This document shows, piece by piece, positions 49,901 through 56,105 of a stretch of 64,000 nucleotides of DNA (its first letter is position 1; each line of letters begins with the position of its first letter). The notes below the pieces were generated by a model. That model was given only the letters and a program-made list of their open reading frames with translations. It ran no database searches and was not told where the DNA came from. The translations under genes and the position numbers were made by a program. Source of the DNA: Hofstenia miamia (taxonomy: Eukaryota; Xenacoelomorpha; Acoela); assembly GCA_004352715.1 (NCBI GenBank), contig SCFE01000098.1, positions 1,205,930-1,269,929 on the forward strand. Reading direction: 5' to 3'.

Positions 49901-52900
49901 AAATTAAAGAAATTATTTGCAGTTGATTACGTTATATTTAAAGAACAGTGAGCGATTTGCTTTTATTCACTAAACTTCAAAGAAGTTCATAAAACATTAA
50001 AAAATATTAAAATTTCATGAGAAAAAGTGATTAAAAATAATACCTCGAGTTGAGGAGCTGTAAGCTAGGGCAGATGTCAAAGTTAAAGACTTTCGATGGA
50101 ATAGCTTCTGCTGATGGAAAATTATTGGGTAGAGATCAAGAGACTCGTCTTTATTGAGTATTGGAGATCGAATGTTGTTAACGTTGGGACTCTAAGTAAA
50201 TAAATTATAAGTGGCCGTGTTATTTGTAAATGTTGTTCAAATTAGTGTTTTGTGGCCACGGCTTAAACATCTGCCGATGGTAACCGCGCCAATGGCCGGC
50301 TGCGTCCAAATATTTTCTTTTACAAACAAAATCCCGGCTAAGATTCATTTCTGAACATCATGATGAACAATTTATTTCCATGATTTTTATTTTTATTTTT
50401 GTTTTTTTTGCTTTGCCTATTTTTTTAATTGCTCGAACTCTGAGCATGTTTCAATCGTTTCATTAAAAATTTCAGCACATCACTTAGTAGTAGTAAAAAA
50501 GCGCCGAATACGGCAAAAAACATTACTGCCAACGGCCGGCTAATGTCAAAAAGTATTTGGCACGGCCGCCCACGGCCAAAAAAATGGCCTTGGTCGCTGA
50601 ACACTAGCTTAAATCACACTATAGCACATCTGGTTTCCAAAACATGATAGGATATGCTTCCCAGTAATAAGATATACAACTTAAATAACTAGACAAAGAA
50701 ACATTTCTACCTGGGATACCTGATAAAGCTCGTGAAATGTTATTACATTTAAAAAGCTCAAATTCGCAAAATAACATTTCAAATGTTAAATTATATAGTT
50801 CGAAATTAGCAAATGGAATTATTCTCCGCAATCAAAGCTTCATAATATCAATTATAAAACACTTTCAATTTCTGGAAAATTGTTCCACGTGTGATTTGAA
50901 ATGCAACTAAACAGCTGCTGATTCGGGAAAGTTTTCTACAAAGAATCTGCGTTTTACAACTGTACCGTTTTAAGAATATTACACCTATTATCATTATTAC
51001 ACATAGACATTTCCAATCAACATGAAATGATTCAATACGAAAATTATATTCAATTTTTTAATCGAATAAACTAATCAAAAATTTTAGGCTGTAAAATTAG
51101 AGCGACTTATCAAATGTTTCTACGATGCTGAGTTGATATTTACCAGAGTTGCCGTGGATCGAATGTTTTCCTAACCATATCCAATTCAATCTACAAAAAC
51201 TTCCGTGGGTCGATCCATAAGGGATTCATATCCACCAAGAAAATTTCCTCGAAGAAAAATTTAATTTATACTTATTAGATGAGAGAGGTTGAAAATTACA
51301 CATATCTCTCGATGGGCGTGATGTTTTAAGCAAGGCCTAATATTTTGAATATTATATCAAACATGAAAAATTATCTCTCATGGTGTAATACGATTGTTAC
51401 GCATGTATAATAAATAATGGTTGTGGTTTTATTTTCATTGTCCATTTAAAGCTATTTACATAAAAATTTATCACAAGAATGAATAAATTTATCTGCTAGT
51501 CCTTATTTTTAACCAATGGATATCCATGGATCGAACAATATTAAGATTCAGGTCCACGGTAACCCTGACATTTACATTTGAGGTTAATGAATTCAATGGA
51601 TTTCCAAATAGCATCAATAGAAATGTCATTTATAGTCAATAAAATCACAGAGTCCTCAACTGAAATATTTTTTAATGACTTTTACCATTATGCTTAAGCA
51701 CAACCGAGAAAAATCTTTTGTAAAATTAAAATATTCACCAGTTGCTATTGTAGTCAACTCTGAAAACTTTCAAATTCAATGCATCGATTGGTGTTTTCAG
51801 ATGAAAGGCGTGAAATGTATGTTTTCCAAAAAATCAATAACATTTATTTCTAGCCATTTTGCAAGTCTCCAGTCACATTTTAAATACTTTTCTACTAGTT
51901 TTATAAATATATTAACAGAAAAATAGTTTCAAAATTATAGTTTCACATAGGAAAAATTTTATTTTCGAATTGTGCCAGTTTTTTGGCGTTTATTGGATAG
52001 AATTCTTAATATTTCTTCCAATTTTCAAAGGATCAATTTAGAACCTCAAAATTCGTTACATATGTTGAAAAATACAAAAACTAAAAACTATTAATGTTTG
52101 CACAAATCAGATCAATTAAAATTACTTCAACCAATGATCACGATTATATTTTGTTGATATCACAGTAATTGCCGACAAGAAGTTAATCTATTTCGAAAAC
52201 TTTCAATAGCAATGCTCTGGTCAGCCACGCATATTGCCAGGCAAGATTTGGGGAAGCAGGGTTTTTCGTGACCATAACATTCACGGTATTTAGTGGGACT
52301 AAATGTTTCAGTAGGAATGAGACCACAAATGAAGACTCGTATTTCAGAATATTCTTTGCTAATTTTAGGTACAACGGTTGTACTATGTTAAAAAATTCGG
52401 GCCGTACTGACAGTATCACGAAAATATCGGCTCGGTCCAACATAGGGACGGCTTACTTCACCTGCTGCCTAGCCCCATTTACAATTCTGTAATAATGAAA
52501 AAATTATAAAAAATGATGAGTAAACATTAGAATACACTTAAATATTTTTAAGATTTTTTCAATGTTTACTGAAAGTTTGTGAATAGAATCATAATCACCA
52601 ATGTAATATTCTACGTAATATTGTGCTATGAAATGATTTGTTGCAGGAACCAACATGGAAATTAATTGCAGTAATGAAGTAAAAGCCTACATCTTAGCCT
52701 ACGATATGTTGAATAGTATGCAAAAATCTAAAAATGTATGGAGCCAACAATGAGTGAATTTAGAATTCTCCTTGATTTTCAAAGGGGGTCTGATTCGAAA
52801 ATTGGGACTCGGTGTCAATGTGTATGCTTGAGTTTAGATAAATGCAAACCGTTGAAAGTGATTGAGGAAGAGAGACTTTAACACTATAACCGGTATGGTT

Positions 52901-53110
52901 TTCAATGCGATATGGTGCAGATTCTTCGTATCGCAGGAATTTCTCTCCGGCCATCGTCAATTCCGAGAAAGCGGCTTGAACATCCTGCGCCACCTGCAGA
53001 AACTTTTTGGTAATTGTGATGTTGAGCATGTGGCGTGAATTGATTTCCAGAAATGTGGTTGGTTTCGCACTGTCATCCATATTACTAGTCTGTACGATTT
53101 TGTTCTCCAA
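25806..53110 (-). CDS. VPS13: VPS13-family lipid-transfer protein (internal part, 8 exons)
   Basis: Exons on the minus strand, 5' to 3': 53110-52850, 50191-50044, 45892-45705, 32250-32051, 31107-30788, 30418-30285, 26152-26051 and 25839-25806. All junction phases agree (0,1,0,2,1,0,0), giving about 462 contiguous codons. VPS13 proteins are giant bridge-like lipid transporters at membrane contact sites. The segment matches the VPS13A/C-type region leading into the adaptor-binding part: APYRIENHTGYSVKVSL, IRSPLSIRNEFSVPLAIY with a following GTVD loop, ISITNLIPYTLKYSI, and SFFSPYWIINKLSR. The N-terminal chorein domain and about 1500 or more residues are missing upstream, where a 1-kb gap and a TRPM gene intervene. 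The C-terminal ATG2_C and PH-like regions are missing downstream. Introns reach 13.4 kb and are full of transposons. Orthology to VPS13A or VPS13C rather than VPS13B or VPS13D is inferred from remembered family patterns only. Confidence 0.88.
25831..26109 (-). repeat. Duplicated VPS13 intron plus exon, copy B (the apparently functional one)
   Basis: Source-like copy of the 25015-25286 repeat. Here both splice sites are intact and in phase with neighbouring exons. The intronic 190 bp or so is identical to copy A apart from a small indel near 25850, whereas the exon end differs at four positions. Confidence 0.85.
26051..26152 (-). CDS. VPS13: VPS13 exon 7 of 8 visible (SPYW exon)
   Basis: The acceptor TTTTATTTAG precedes 26152 and the donor GTATGT follows 26051, phase 0 to 0, 34 codons. 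It encodes LSFFSPYWIINKLSRDVQL, matching the highly conserved FSPYWxxNKT block of VPS13. Its last 57 bp are duplicated at 25228-25284. Confidence 0.9.
26584..27245. mobile_element. hAT-like non-autonomous element (662 bp)
   Basis: Flanked by CTATATCC (26576-26583) and CTATATCT (27246-27253), an 8-bp target duplication with one mismatch. Imperfect inverted ends both contain TGTCCATGGAT, and GGATC-type words are repeated near both ends. No transposase is present. It lies in the intron between VPS13 exons 6 and 7. Confidence 0.65.
27254..28140. other. No gene recognised
   Basis: Intronic AT-rich sequence between a hAT-like element and the palindrome. Nothing else supported. Confidence 0.5.
28141..28638. 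repeat. Perfect 498-bp palindrome centred on a TA tract
   Basis: Bases 28141 to about 28380 are repeated in inverted orientation at about 28400 to 28638, with no mismatch seen. The centre is an AT microsatellite (about 28366-28415) and the right arm stops exactly at a single n (28639). Perfect arms plus a seam base suggest a fold-back assembly or sequencing artefact; a very recent inverted duplication is the alternative. Confidence 0.9.
28144..28315 (+). CDS. Candidate terminal exon of an unidentified gene (also present inverted)
   Basis: A strong 3' splice site (pyrimidine-rich, TTTCGCATTAG) precedes 28144. The following frame enters in phase 2, encodes about 56 residues containing FHNELTDKQRQILHK and ending KAAFERI, then TAA. 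The composition is lysine-rich and protein-like. I do not recognise the family. An identical copy lies on the minus strand (28465-28635) inside the palindrome. No preceding exon was found. Confidence 0.45.
28640..30284. other. VPS13 intron sequence, no feature recognised
   Basis: Between the seam at 28639 and VPS13 exon 6. No frame, repeat or transposon end recognised. Confidence 0.55.
30285..30418 (-). CDS. VPS13: VPS13 exon 6 of 8 visible
   Basis: The acceptor CTTTTCTTAG precedes 30418 and the donor GTAAGT follows 30285, phase 1 in and 0 out. It encodes MSKLFIQLLDQQGRKLEG and a Ser-rich beta-type stretch that fits directly after the exon 5 segment in VPS13 relatives. Confidence 0.87.
30788..31107 (-). 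CDS. VPS13: VPS13 exon 5 of 8 visible
   Basis: The acceptor AAATTTAG precedes 31107 and the donor is GTATAT, phase 2 in and 1 out. It encodes DGLDWREIRSSG, then ISITNLIPYTLKYSI, the conserved N-L-(L/I)-P-Y motif of VPS13 proteins, and a following acidic/Gly turn. Confidence 0.92.
31127..31156. repeat. (TA)n microsatellite
   Basis: About 15 TA units just upstream (minus-strand sense) of VPS13 exon 5. A similar tract lies at 31881-31920. Confidence 0.9.
31881..31920. repeat. (TA)n microsatellite
   Basis: About 19 TA units within the intron between VPS13 exons 4 and 5. Confidence 0.9.
32051..32250 (-). CDS. VPS13: VPS13 exon 4 of 8 visible
   Basis: The acceptor ATTTTAG precedes 32250 and the donor is GTATGT, phase 0 in and 2 out. 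It encodes IRSPLSIRNEFSVPLAIY, then LIGTVDAHSQYFVGLD and a loop ending near LYLAPTSKF. This is the most diagnostic VPS13 stretch in the window, corresponding to the family's RSP-x-x-I-x-N-H-F block. Confidence 0.92.
32293..32541 (-). other. Unassigned protein-like open frame beside VPS13 exon 4
   Basis: Open for over 80 codons (LKWRENFDILCRVTIISLET near its start, several Cys later), ending 43 bp before exon 4. Its codon and residue composition look coding, but inserting it between exons 3 and 4 would break a junction that is otherwise continuous with VPS13 relatives. No clean splice pair is seen. It could be an alternative exon, a transposon remnant or chance. Confidence 0.3.
33198..33524. 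mobile_element. GGGCAACC MITE, copy 1 (327 bp)
   Basis: Begins GGGCAACCACTTTCTAGACC and ends in the inverse, GGTTGCCC, with TA on both sides (TA target duplication). No coding capacity. The body is similar, in inverted orientation, to 46479-46864. It lies in the 13.4-kb VPS13 intron. Confidence 0.85.
34080..35180 (-). mobile_element. LINE reverse-transcriptase fragment (CR1/L2-like), degenerate
   Basis: Minus-strand translation shows the classic non-LTR reverse-transcriptase order: VSLILKKNGLDK, NYRRVTNLAMLSMILEK, FQSADCRAHSSEAALI, LLMLDLSA (first catalytic Asp), RWFAS-stop-LTGHS, SGVPQTSVLGP, and the active-site box YYDDLQVY in place of the usual YADD. Stops, frameshifts, an inserted TA/AT tract (about 34350-34375) and a duplicated seam break it. 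The endonuclease domain and 3' end are not recognised. Reverse transcriptase would prime at the target and copy element RNA; this copy cannot. Confidence 0.87.
34276..34628. repeat. 166-bp direct duplication across a 21-N gap
   Basis: Bases 34276-34441 and 34463-34628 are the same with one mismatch, on either side of N 34442-34462. Like the other seams, this looks like an unmerged contig overlap. Confidence 0.88.
35181..39393. other. VPS13 intron sequence, no feature recognised
   Basis: Low-complexity AT-rich DNA. A G run lies at about 37881-37890. No coding frame above about 65 codons and no recognised transposon ends. Confidence 0.55.
39402..40477. mobile_element. hAT-family non-autonomous element (1076 bp)
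   Basis: An exact 8-bp target duplication GTTATCGT flanks it (39394-39401 and 40478-40485). The ends are CAGGGTTGCATATGGAAAT and, inverted, CAGGCTTGCATATGGAAAT, differing at one of 19 positions. The CAGG start and 8-bp duplication are typical of hAT elements. No transposase frame survives inside; a 75-codon minus frame at 39901-40128 has no recognised motif. Confidence 0.9.
40670..40972. mobile_element. hAT-like MITE (303 bp)
   Basis: An exact 8-bp target duplication CTACAAAG lies at 40662-40669 and 40973-40980. Inverted ends begin TGGAACTCGG and TAGCGCTCGTCGG, an imperfect match (T-R-G-M-R-C-T-C-G). No coding capacity. Confidence 0.75.
41915..42035. repeat. Degenerate TTTCTAAATG minisatellite, left part
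   Basis: Irregular repeats of a unit of roughly 20-25 bp containing TTCTAAATG. The array resumes at 44657-44745 on the far side of the pogo-type element, so the element is inserted in it. Confidence 0.7.
42038..44654 (-). mobile_element. Pogo/Tigger-type DNA transposon, full length (2.6 kb)
   Basis: The left end CCGTAAAACAGGCGAACTTA begins at 42038 and the right end, read inverted from 44654, is CCGTAGAACAGGTGAACTTA: 18 of 20 positions match, both flanked by TA. Extra copies of the ACTTAGGCAGG word lie just inside both ends (42242-42252 and 44597-44638) and may be subterminal transposase-binding sites. It encodes one transposase on the minus strand. A 558-N gap (42820-43377) lies inside. It sits in the 13.4-kb VPS13 intron, same strand sense as VPS13. 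Confidence 0.92.
42359..44340 (-). CDS. Pogo-like DDE transposase with C-terminal PHD-like zinc finger
   Basis: The first in-frame ATG is at 44340 and the stop at 42359-42361. Order of parts: a psq-type helix-turn-helix (MSQAKAAAKYKITRSRLQN, about residues 20-55), a CENP-B-type DNA-binding region, then the DDE catalytic core with FNYDETNV (Asp 1), LLIGDNLAAHF (Asp 2) and NSTNLLQPLDVAVF (Asp 3). After the gap come GFRATGLYPRD, an acidic Ser/Asp-rich linker, and a Cys-rich tail with CNICHI, WIQCLQCNKWICGNC and CVICEHG, four CxxC pairs resembling a PHD finger. No stop or frameshift is visible in the sequenced parts. The two halves are in different frames across the gap, so the N count is wrong or a break lies inside it. 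The function is cut-and-paste transposition. It may be young enough to be active. Confidence 0.92.
44657..44745. repeat. Degenerate TTTCTAAATG minisatellite, right part
   Basis: Continuation of the array at 41915-42035, displaced by the pogo-type insertion. Units include TTTCTAAATGTAATTTGAC and TGATTTCTAATTG. Confidence 0.7.
45206..45580. mobile_element. hAT-like MITE (375 bp), CAGTGTTGG ends
   Basis: The left end is CAGTGTTGGCCGATTTGAAT and the inverted right end is CAGTGTTGGGAAAATCCGAT. Flanking 8-mers TAAATAAT (45198-45205) and TTAATAAT (45581-45588) differ at one base. The interior is rich in GATTTAAATC words. No coding capacity. Lies just 3' of the exon 3 donor in VPS13 sense. Confidence 0.82.
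45705..45892 (-). CDS. VPS13: VPS13 exon 3 of 8 visible, GC donor
   Basis: The acceptor TTTTTTAG precedes 45892 and completes a Glu codon split from exon 2. It reads LNVKIQVNGFDVIEEVSLDR and later RLRGSQTLLQ, the VPS13 motif preceding the IRSP segment. The only exit that keeps phase with exon 4 is CAG followed by GCATGT, a GC-AG intron. The GT alternatives a few bases downstream give the wrong phase. Confidence 0.83.
46355..47271 (+). mobile_element. Tc1/mariner-type element, decayed, with nested MITE
   Basis: The left end CAGGGTGGGCCATAAGTATG starts at 46355 after TA. The inverted right end CATGGTGGCCCATAAGTATG finishes at 47271. The ends continue identical through TATACAGTTA. Between about 46876 and 47140 a transposase C-terminus is just recognisable in shifted frames (MDFFVWAAVK, then RLEKCVANEGMQFEDLS). 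The first part of the gene is deleted or displaced, and a 386-bp MITE (46479-46864) is inserted. Confidence 0.85.
46479..46864. mobile_element. GGGCAACC MITE, copy 2 (386 bp), nested in a mariner-type element
   Basis: Inverted relative to copy 1 at 33198-33524 and clearly homologous along most of its length. It begins GGGCAACCATAAAGTCTAT and ends AAGTGGTTGCCC. It carries about 60 bp more than copy 1, including a TA tract at about 46576-46588. The left flank is TA; the right flank is TG, probably a decayed TA. Confidence 0.83.
47272..50043. other. VPS13 intron sequence, no supported feature
   Basis: A minus frame at 48077-48403 ends near a good donor (AAG/GTAAGC at about 48205) but has no acceptor and would interrupt the in-phase exon 2 to exon 3 junction, so it is not called. 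Scattered CGAGC words occur at 48770-49010. Short (TA)n at about 49322-49338. Confidence 0.5.
50044..50191 (-). CDS. VPS13: VPS13 exon 2 of 8 visible
   Basis: The acceptor TTACTTAG precedes 50191 and the donor GTATTA follows 50044, phase 0 in and 1 out. It encodes NKDESLDLYP, fitting the gly/ser-rich turn plus hydrophobic pattern expected after exon 1. Assigned mainly by phase fit and position. Confidence 0.7.
50243..50606. mobile_element. hAT-like MITE (364 bp), TAGTGTT ends
   Basis: The left end TAGTGTTTTGTGGCCACGGC and inverted right end TAGTGTTCAGCGACCAAGGC match at 15 of 20 positions. Flanking 8-mers GTTCAAAT and GCTTAAAT agree at 6 of 8 positions. Repeated GGCC(G)-rich words at both ends give it locally high GC. 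No coding capacity. Confidence 0.75.
51144..51567. mobile_element. hAT-like MITE (424 bp), CAGRGTTRCCGTGG ends
   Basis: The left end CAGAGTTGCCGTGGATC and inverted right end CAGGGTTACCGTGGACC differ at three of 17 positions. Flanking 8-mers ATATTTAC (51136-51143) and ACATTTAC (51568-51575) differ at one base. No coding capacity. Confidence 0.85.
51576..52849. other. VPS13 intron sequence, one unassigned minus frame
   Basis: A minus frame of 86 codons at 52183-52443 and a plus frame of 74 codons at 52268-52492 overlap. Neither matches VPS13 or a known transposon, and neither has a splice pair compatible with the flanking exons. Confidence 0.45.
52850..53110 (-). CDS. VPS13: VPS13 exon 1 of 8 visible
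   Basis: The acceptor TTTTTTAG precedes 53110 and the donor is GTTTGC, phase 0 to 0, 87 codons. It reads FLEINSRHMLNITITKKFLQ and then APYRIENHTGYSVKVSL, the repeated VPS13 pattern of an amphipathic segment followed by an N-x-T-G motif. The frame stays open past the donor, to 52760, without family resemblance. Confidence 0.85.
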
Positions 53111-54492
53111 CTAAAAAACTTTTATCAATATACGCATTTGGAGGTCAATATGGCAATACAATTTCAATACTACAAATATCATTGATCCATCGGTTTGAAT
53201 ATTACAGAAAATGCAACTAAAGCAAATGTACATGTGCTTCCATTAAAGTTTTCAGACATTCAACAGGACAAATACATGTATGTTAGGTATTGTATTTTTA
53301 AAAAGTACATTTATAAGTCATATATCAATGAGTAATTGCAAAATATTCATTAAAATTTGGAATTTTTGCAAAATTGTTATTTTGTATTTGACATTTACAT
53401 TTTACATCGATAGGTAGGATTGTTTAAAAATTTTCTTTTTTGAAATAAAAAATATAAGCAATTATCAAATGAATTTCAAAATCTTGCTCAAAGGAAGTTC
53501 CAATTATCCTCTTCAAAACATCCATTAGATTTGAGAATTTGTTTCATAACACTTATGTATCCATTGGTACCTTGAAATATAACGGACATCATATTCCAAA
53601 AAAGGTGCATACTTTGCATTCTTTCCATCGAAAGTTTTATTTTAATAAGCCTTAAGAATTATAACGAGAACATATAATTGAGATTGAAAAATTCATCGTT
53701 TTGACGAATAAACCTGAGAATAGAAGATATTTTTTAAAAAATCTTTTACATTTGGAATCATTGAGGTGTCATTTTCTTTTGATTAAATTTGTAGCCGAGA
53801 AAGCAATGGATTCTAAAACTATTTTAAAATGAATAATGTTGTGAATAGAAGCGAACGCTTAATGAAGTTTGTATAAAAGTAATGAAAATATATTACAACG
53901 GTTCTAACAACAACGTGTATGCAACCTATAATTATTGAGCTGTGTGCCATCGCTAGAAAAAACCCCTTGCTGCAATCAACTGTGTGCGATTAATTTATCA
54001 ATTTTAGGTTTGATTGGAGAATATATGTGCGCAAAAGCAATATGTCTATAGCTAGGCTAGGAATTGCGTTTTATGTTTAAAATAGTAAGCAGTGCACCAT
54101 AAAACAATGTATGAAATAAACTTCATAAGCTATTTAAAAAACGCATTGTAAGCGCACTTAATTTACATGGAACATGTAAAAACGAATTTTATATTAAAAT
54201 TATAGCTCATGCCTATTTATGGTTCTTAATCAATTCCTCATTCAGAAACGAGAATACAGTTTAGAACATCTAACTTTGAGTCTTGTATAACATTTTTGGG
54301 GTTCTGATTTAGTTTGCTTTCACAAAGGTCTTTCATTTACAAATAATATCCAAATAGATCACCCATTATCCCCTACCTCAAACTCCCCTTTATGAAGAAT
54401 TGCTTTCTATATGCTAGTTAATCAGTTTCGGTTCTTAGGAGCAGTCAAGTAAAAAACGTATATTATTAATGCCATATATAAATATATATATA
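53111..54492. other. No exon recognised between VPS13 exon 1 (visible) and the gap
   Basis: Upstream VPS13 exons are expected on the minus strand here but none is recognised. The segment ends in a TA-rich run at the N gap. Confidence 0.5.
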
Positions 54493-55492
54493 NNNNNNNN
54501 NNNNNNNNNNNNNNNNNNNNNNNNNNNNNNNNNNNNNNNNNNNNNNNNNNNNNNNNNNNNNNNNNNNNNNNNNNNNNNNNNNNNNNNNNNNNNNNNNNNN
54601 NNNNNNNNNNNNNNNNNNNNNNNNNNNNNNNNNNNNNNNNNNNNNNNNNNNNNNNNNNNNNNNNNNNNNNNNNNNNNNNNNNNNNNNNNNNNNNNNNNNN
54701 NNNNNNNNNNNNNNNNNNNNNNNNNNNNNNNNNNNNNNNNNNNNNNNNNNNNNNNNNNNNNNNNNNNNNNNNNNNNNNNNNNNNNNNNNNNNNNNNNNNN
54801 NNNNNNNNNNNNNNNNNNNNNNNNNNNNNNNNNNNNNNNNNNNNNNNNNNNNNNNNNNNNNNNNNNNNNNNNNNNNNNNNNNNNNNNNNNNNNNNNNNNN
54901 NNNNNNNNNNNNNNNNNNNNNNNNNNNNNNNNNNNNNNNNNNNNNNNNNNNNNNNNNNNNNNNNNNNNNNNNNNNNNNNNNNNNNNNNNNNNNNNNNNNN
55001 NNNNNNNNNNNNNNNNNNNNNNNNNNNNNNNNNNNNNNNNNNNNNNNNNNNNNNNNNNNNNNNNNNNNNNNNNNNNNNNNNNNNNNNNNNNNNNNNNNNN
55101 NNNNNNNNNNNNNNNNNNNNNNNNNNNNNNNNNNNNNNNNNNNNNNNNNNNNNNNNNNNNNNNNNNNNNNNNNNNNNNNNNNNNNNNNNNNNNNNNNNNN
55201 NNNNNNNNNNNNNNNNNNNNNNNNNNNNNNNNNNNNNNNNNNNNNNNNNNNNNNNNNNNNNNNNNNNNNNNNNNNNNNNNNNNNNNNNNNNNNNNNNNNN
55301 NNNNNNNNNNNNNNNNNNNNNNNNNNNNNNNNNNNNNNNNNNNNNNNNNNNNNNNNNNNNNNNNNNNNNNNNNNNNNNNNNNNNNNNNNNNNNNNNNNNN
55401 NNNNNNNNNNNNNNNNNNNNNNNNNNNNNNNNNNNNNNNNNNNNNNNNNNNNNNNNNNNNNNNNNNNNNNNNNNNNNNNNNNNNNNNNNNNN
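54493..55492. other. Assembly gap (1000 N) at the TRPM/VPS13 boundary
   Basis: Placeholder-length gap with TA-rich flanks on both sides (54470-54492 and 55493-55520). TRPM loses its 3' exons and VPS13 its 5' exons at this gap. 1 kb cannot contain both missing parts. Confidence 0.97.
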
Positions 55493-55520
55493 GTATATAT
55501 ATATATATATATATATATAT
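55493..55520. repeat. (TA)n at gap edge
   Basis: TA repeat directly abutting the N run. A similar tract lies on the left edge (54470-54492). Confidence 0.9.
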
Positions 55521-55624
55521 GAATTTGTAAAATATGTTTTAATATTTTAAATAGCAGTTAATTCTCTATAATTAGTTTAATTAGTTTTTGTATTTTGCTA
55601 TTTGATGTTGTCTATTCTCAATAC

Positions 55625-56105
55625 CTGTGGATAAGTATATTGCATCAACTATATTCCATTCGCTTTTTATCCAGAATGCGAGTTTTAATCTCCAAGGAGC
55701 TGATATAGTCAATACCTGCCTAATTAAGTCCAACAGATTCGCCAGATAGTAGCTAAACACTACATATTCCAATTTAGCTCTTTCTTCAAATGACTGCCCC
55801 TCAATGAAGTGTGGCTTCATGATCCTTAGAATGTGGTAAGACGCGATCAACAGAAAGATGACATAATTGATGGTGTGGGTTATAAATTTGCATGCTGGCG
55901 AACGATAAAATAGTTTAAATTTTTGGTTGTTGTCAATTGTCACTTCCTCCTCTTCATTTATTTCATCATCAGAAGTTTCCAGGGCAAGCCGCTTTATTGA
56001 GAATGGATTAAGTACTCCTACAAATGCTCCTCGTAATGTCATTCTTAAGGAGTTGTTCCATTGTTGGCTGATAACTGATTGAGAGCATGACGCTGCGATA
56101 TATTC
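55625..56105 (-). CDS. TRPM exon 8 visible: pre-S1, S1, S2
   Basis: The acceptor AATTTAG precedes 56105 and the donor GTATTG follows 55625, phase 0 in and 1 out. Encodes YIAASCSQSVISQQWNN (relatives: FxxHxCSQxLLxxxWxG), an acidic loop, FKLFYRSPACKFITHTINY, two hydrophobic segments and SEWNIVDAIYL at the start of S3. Last exon before the gap. Confidence 0.92.

Noticed and set aside
52183-52443. 86-codon minus frame considered as VPS13
   Set aside because: Exons at 53110-52850 and 50191-50044 join in phase 0 and the frame has no VPS13 pattern or splice pair.
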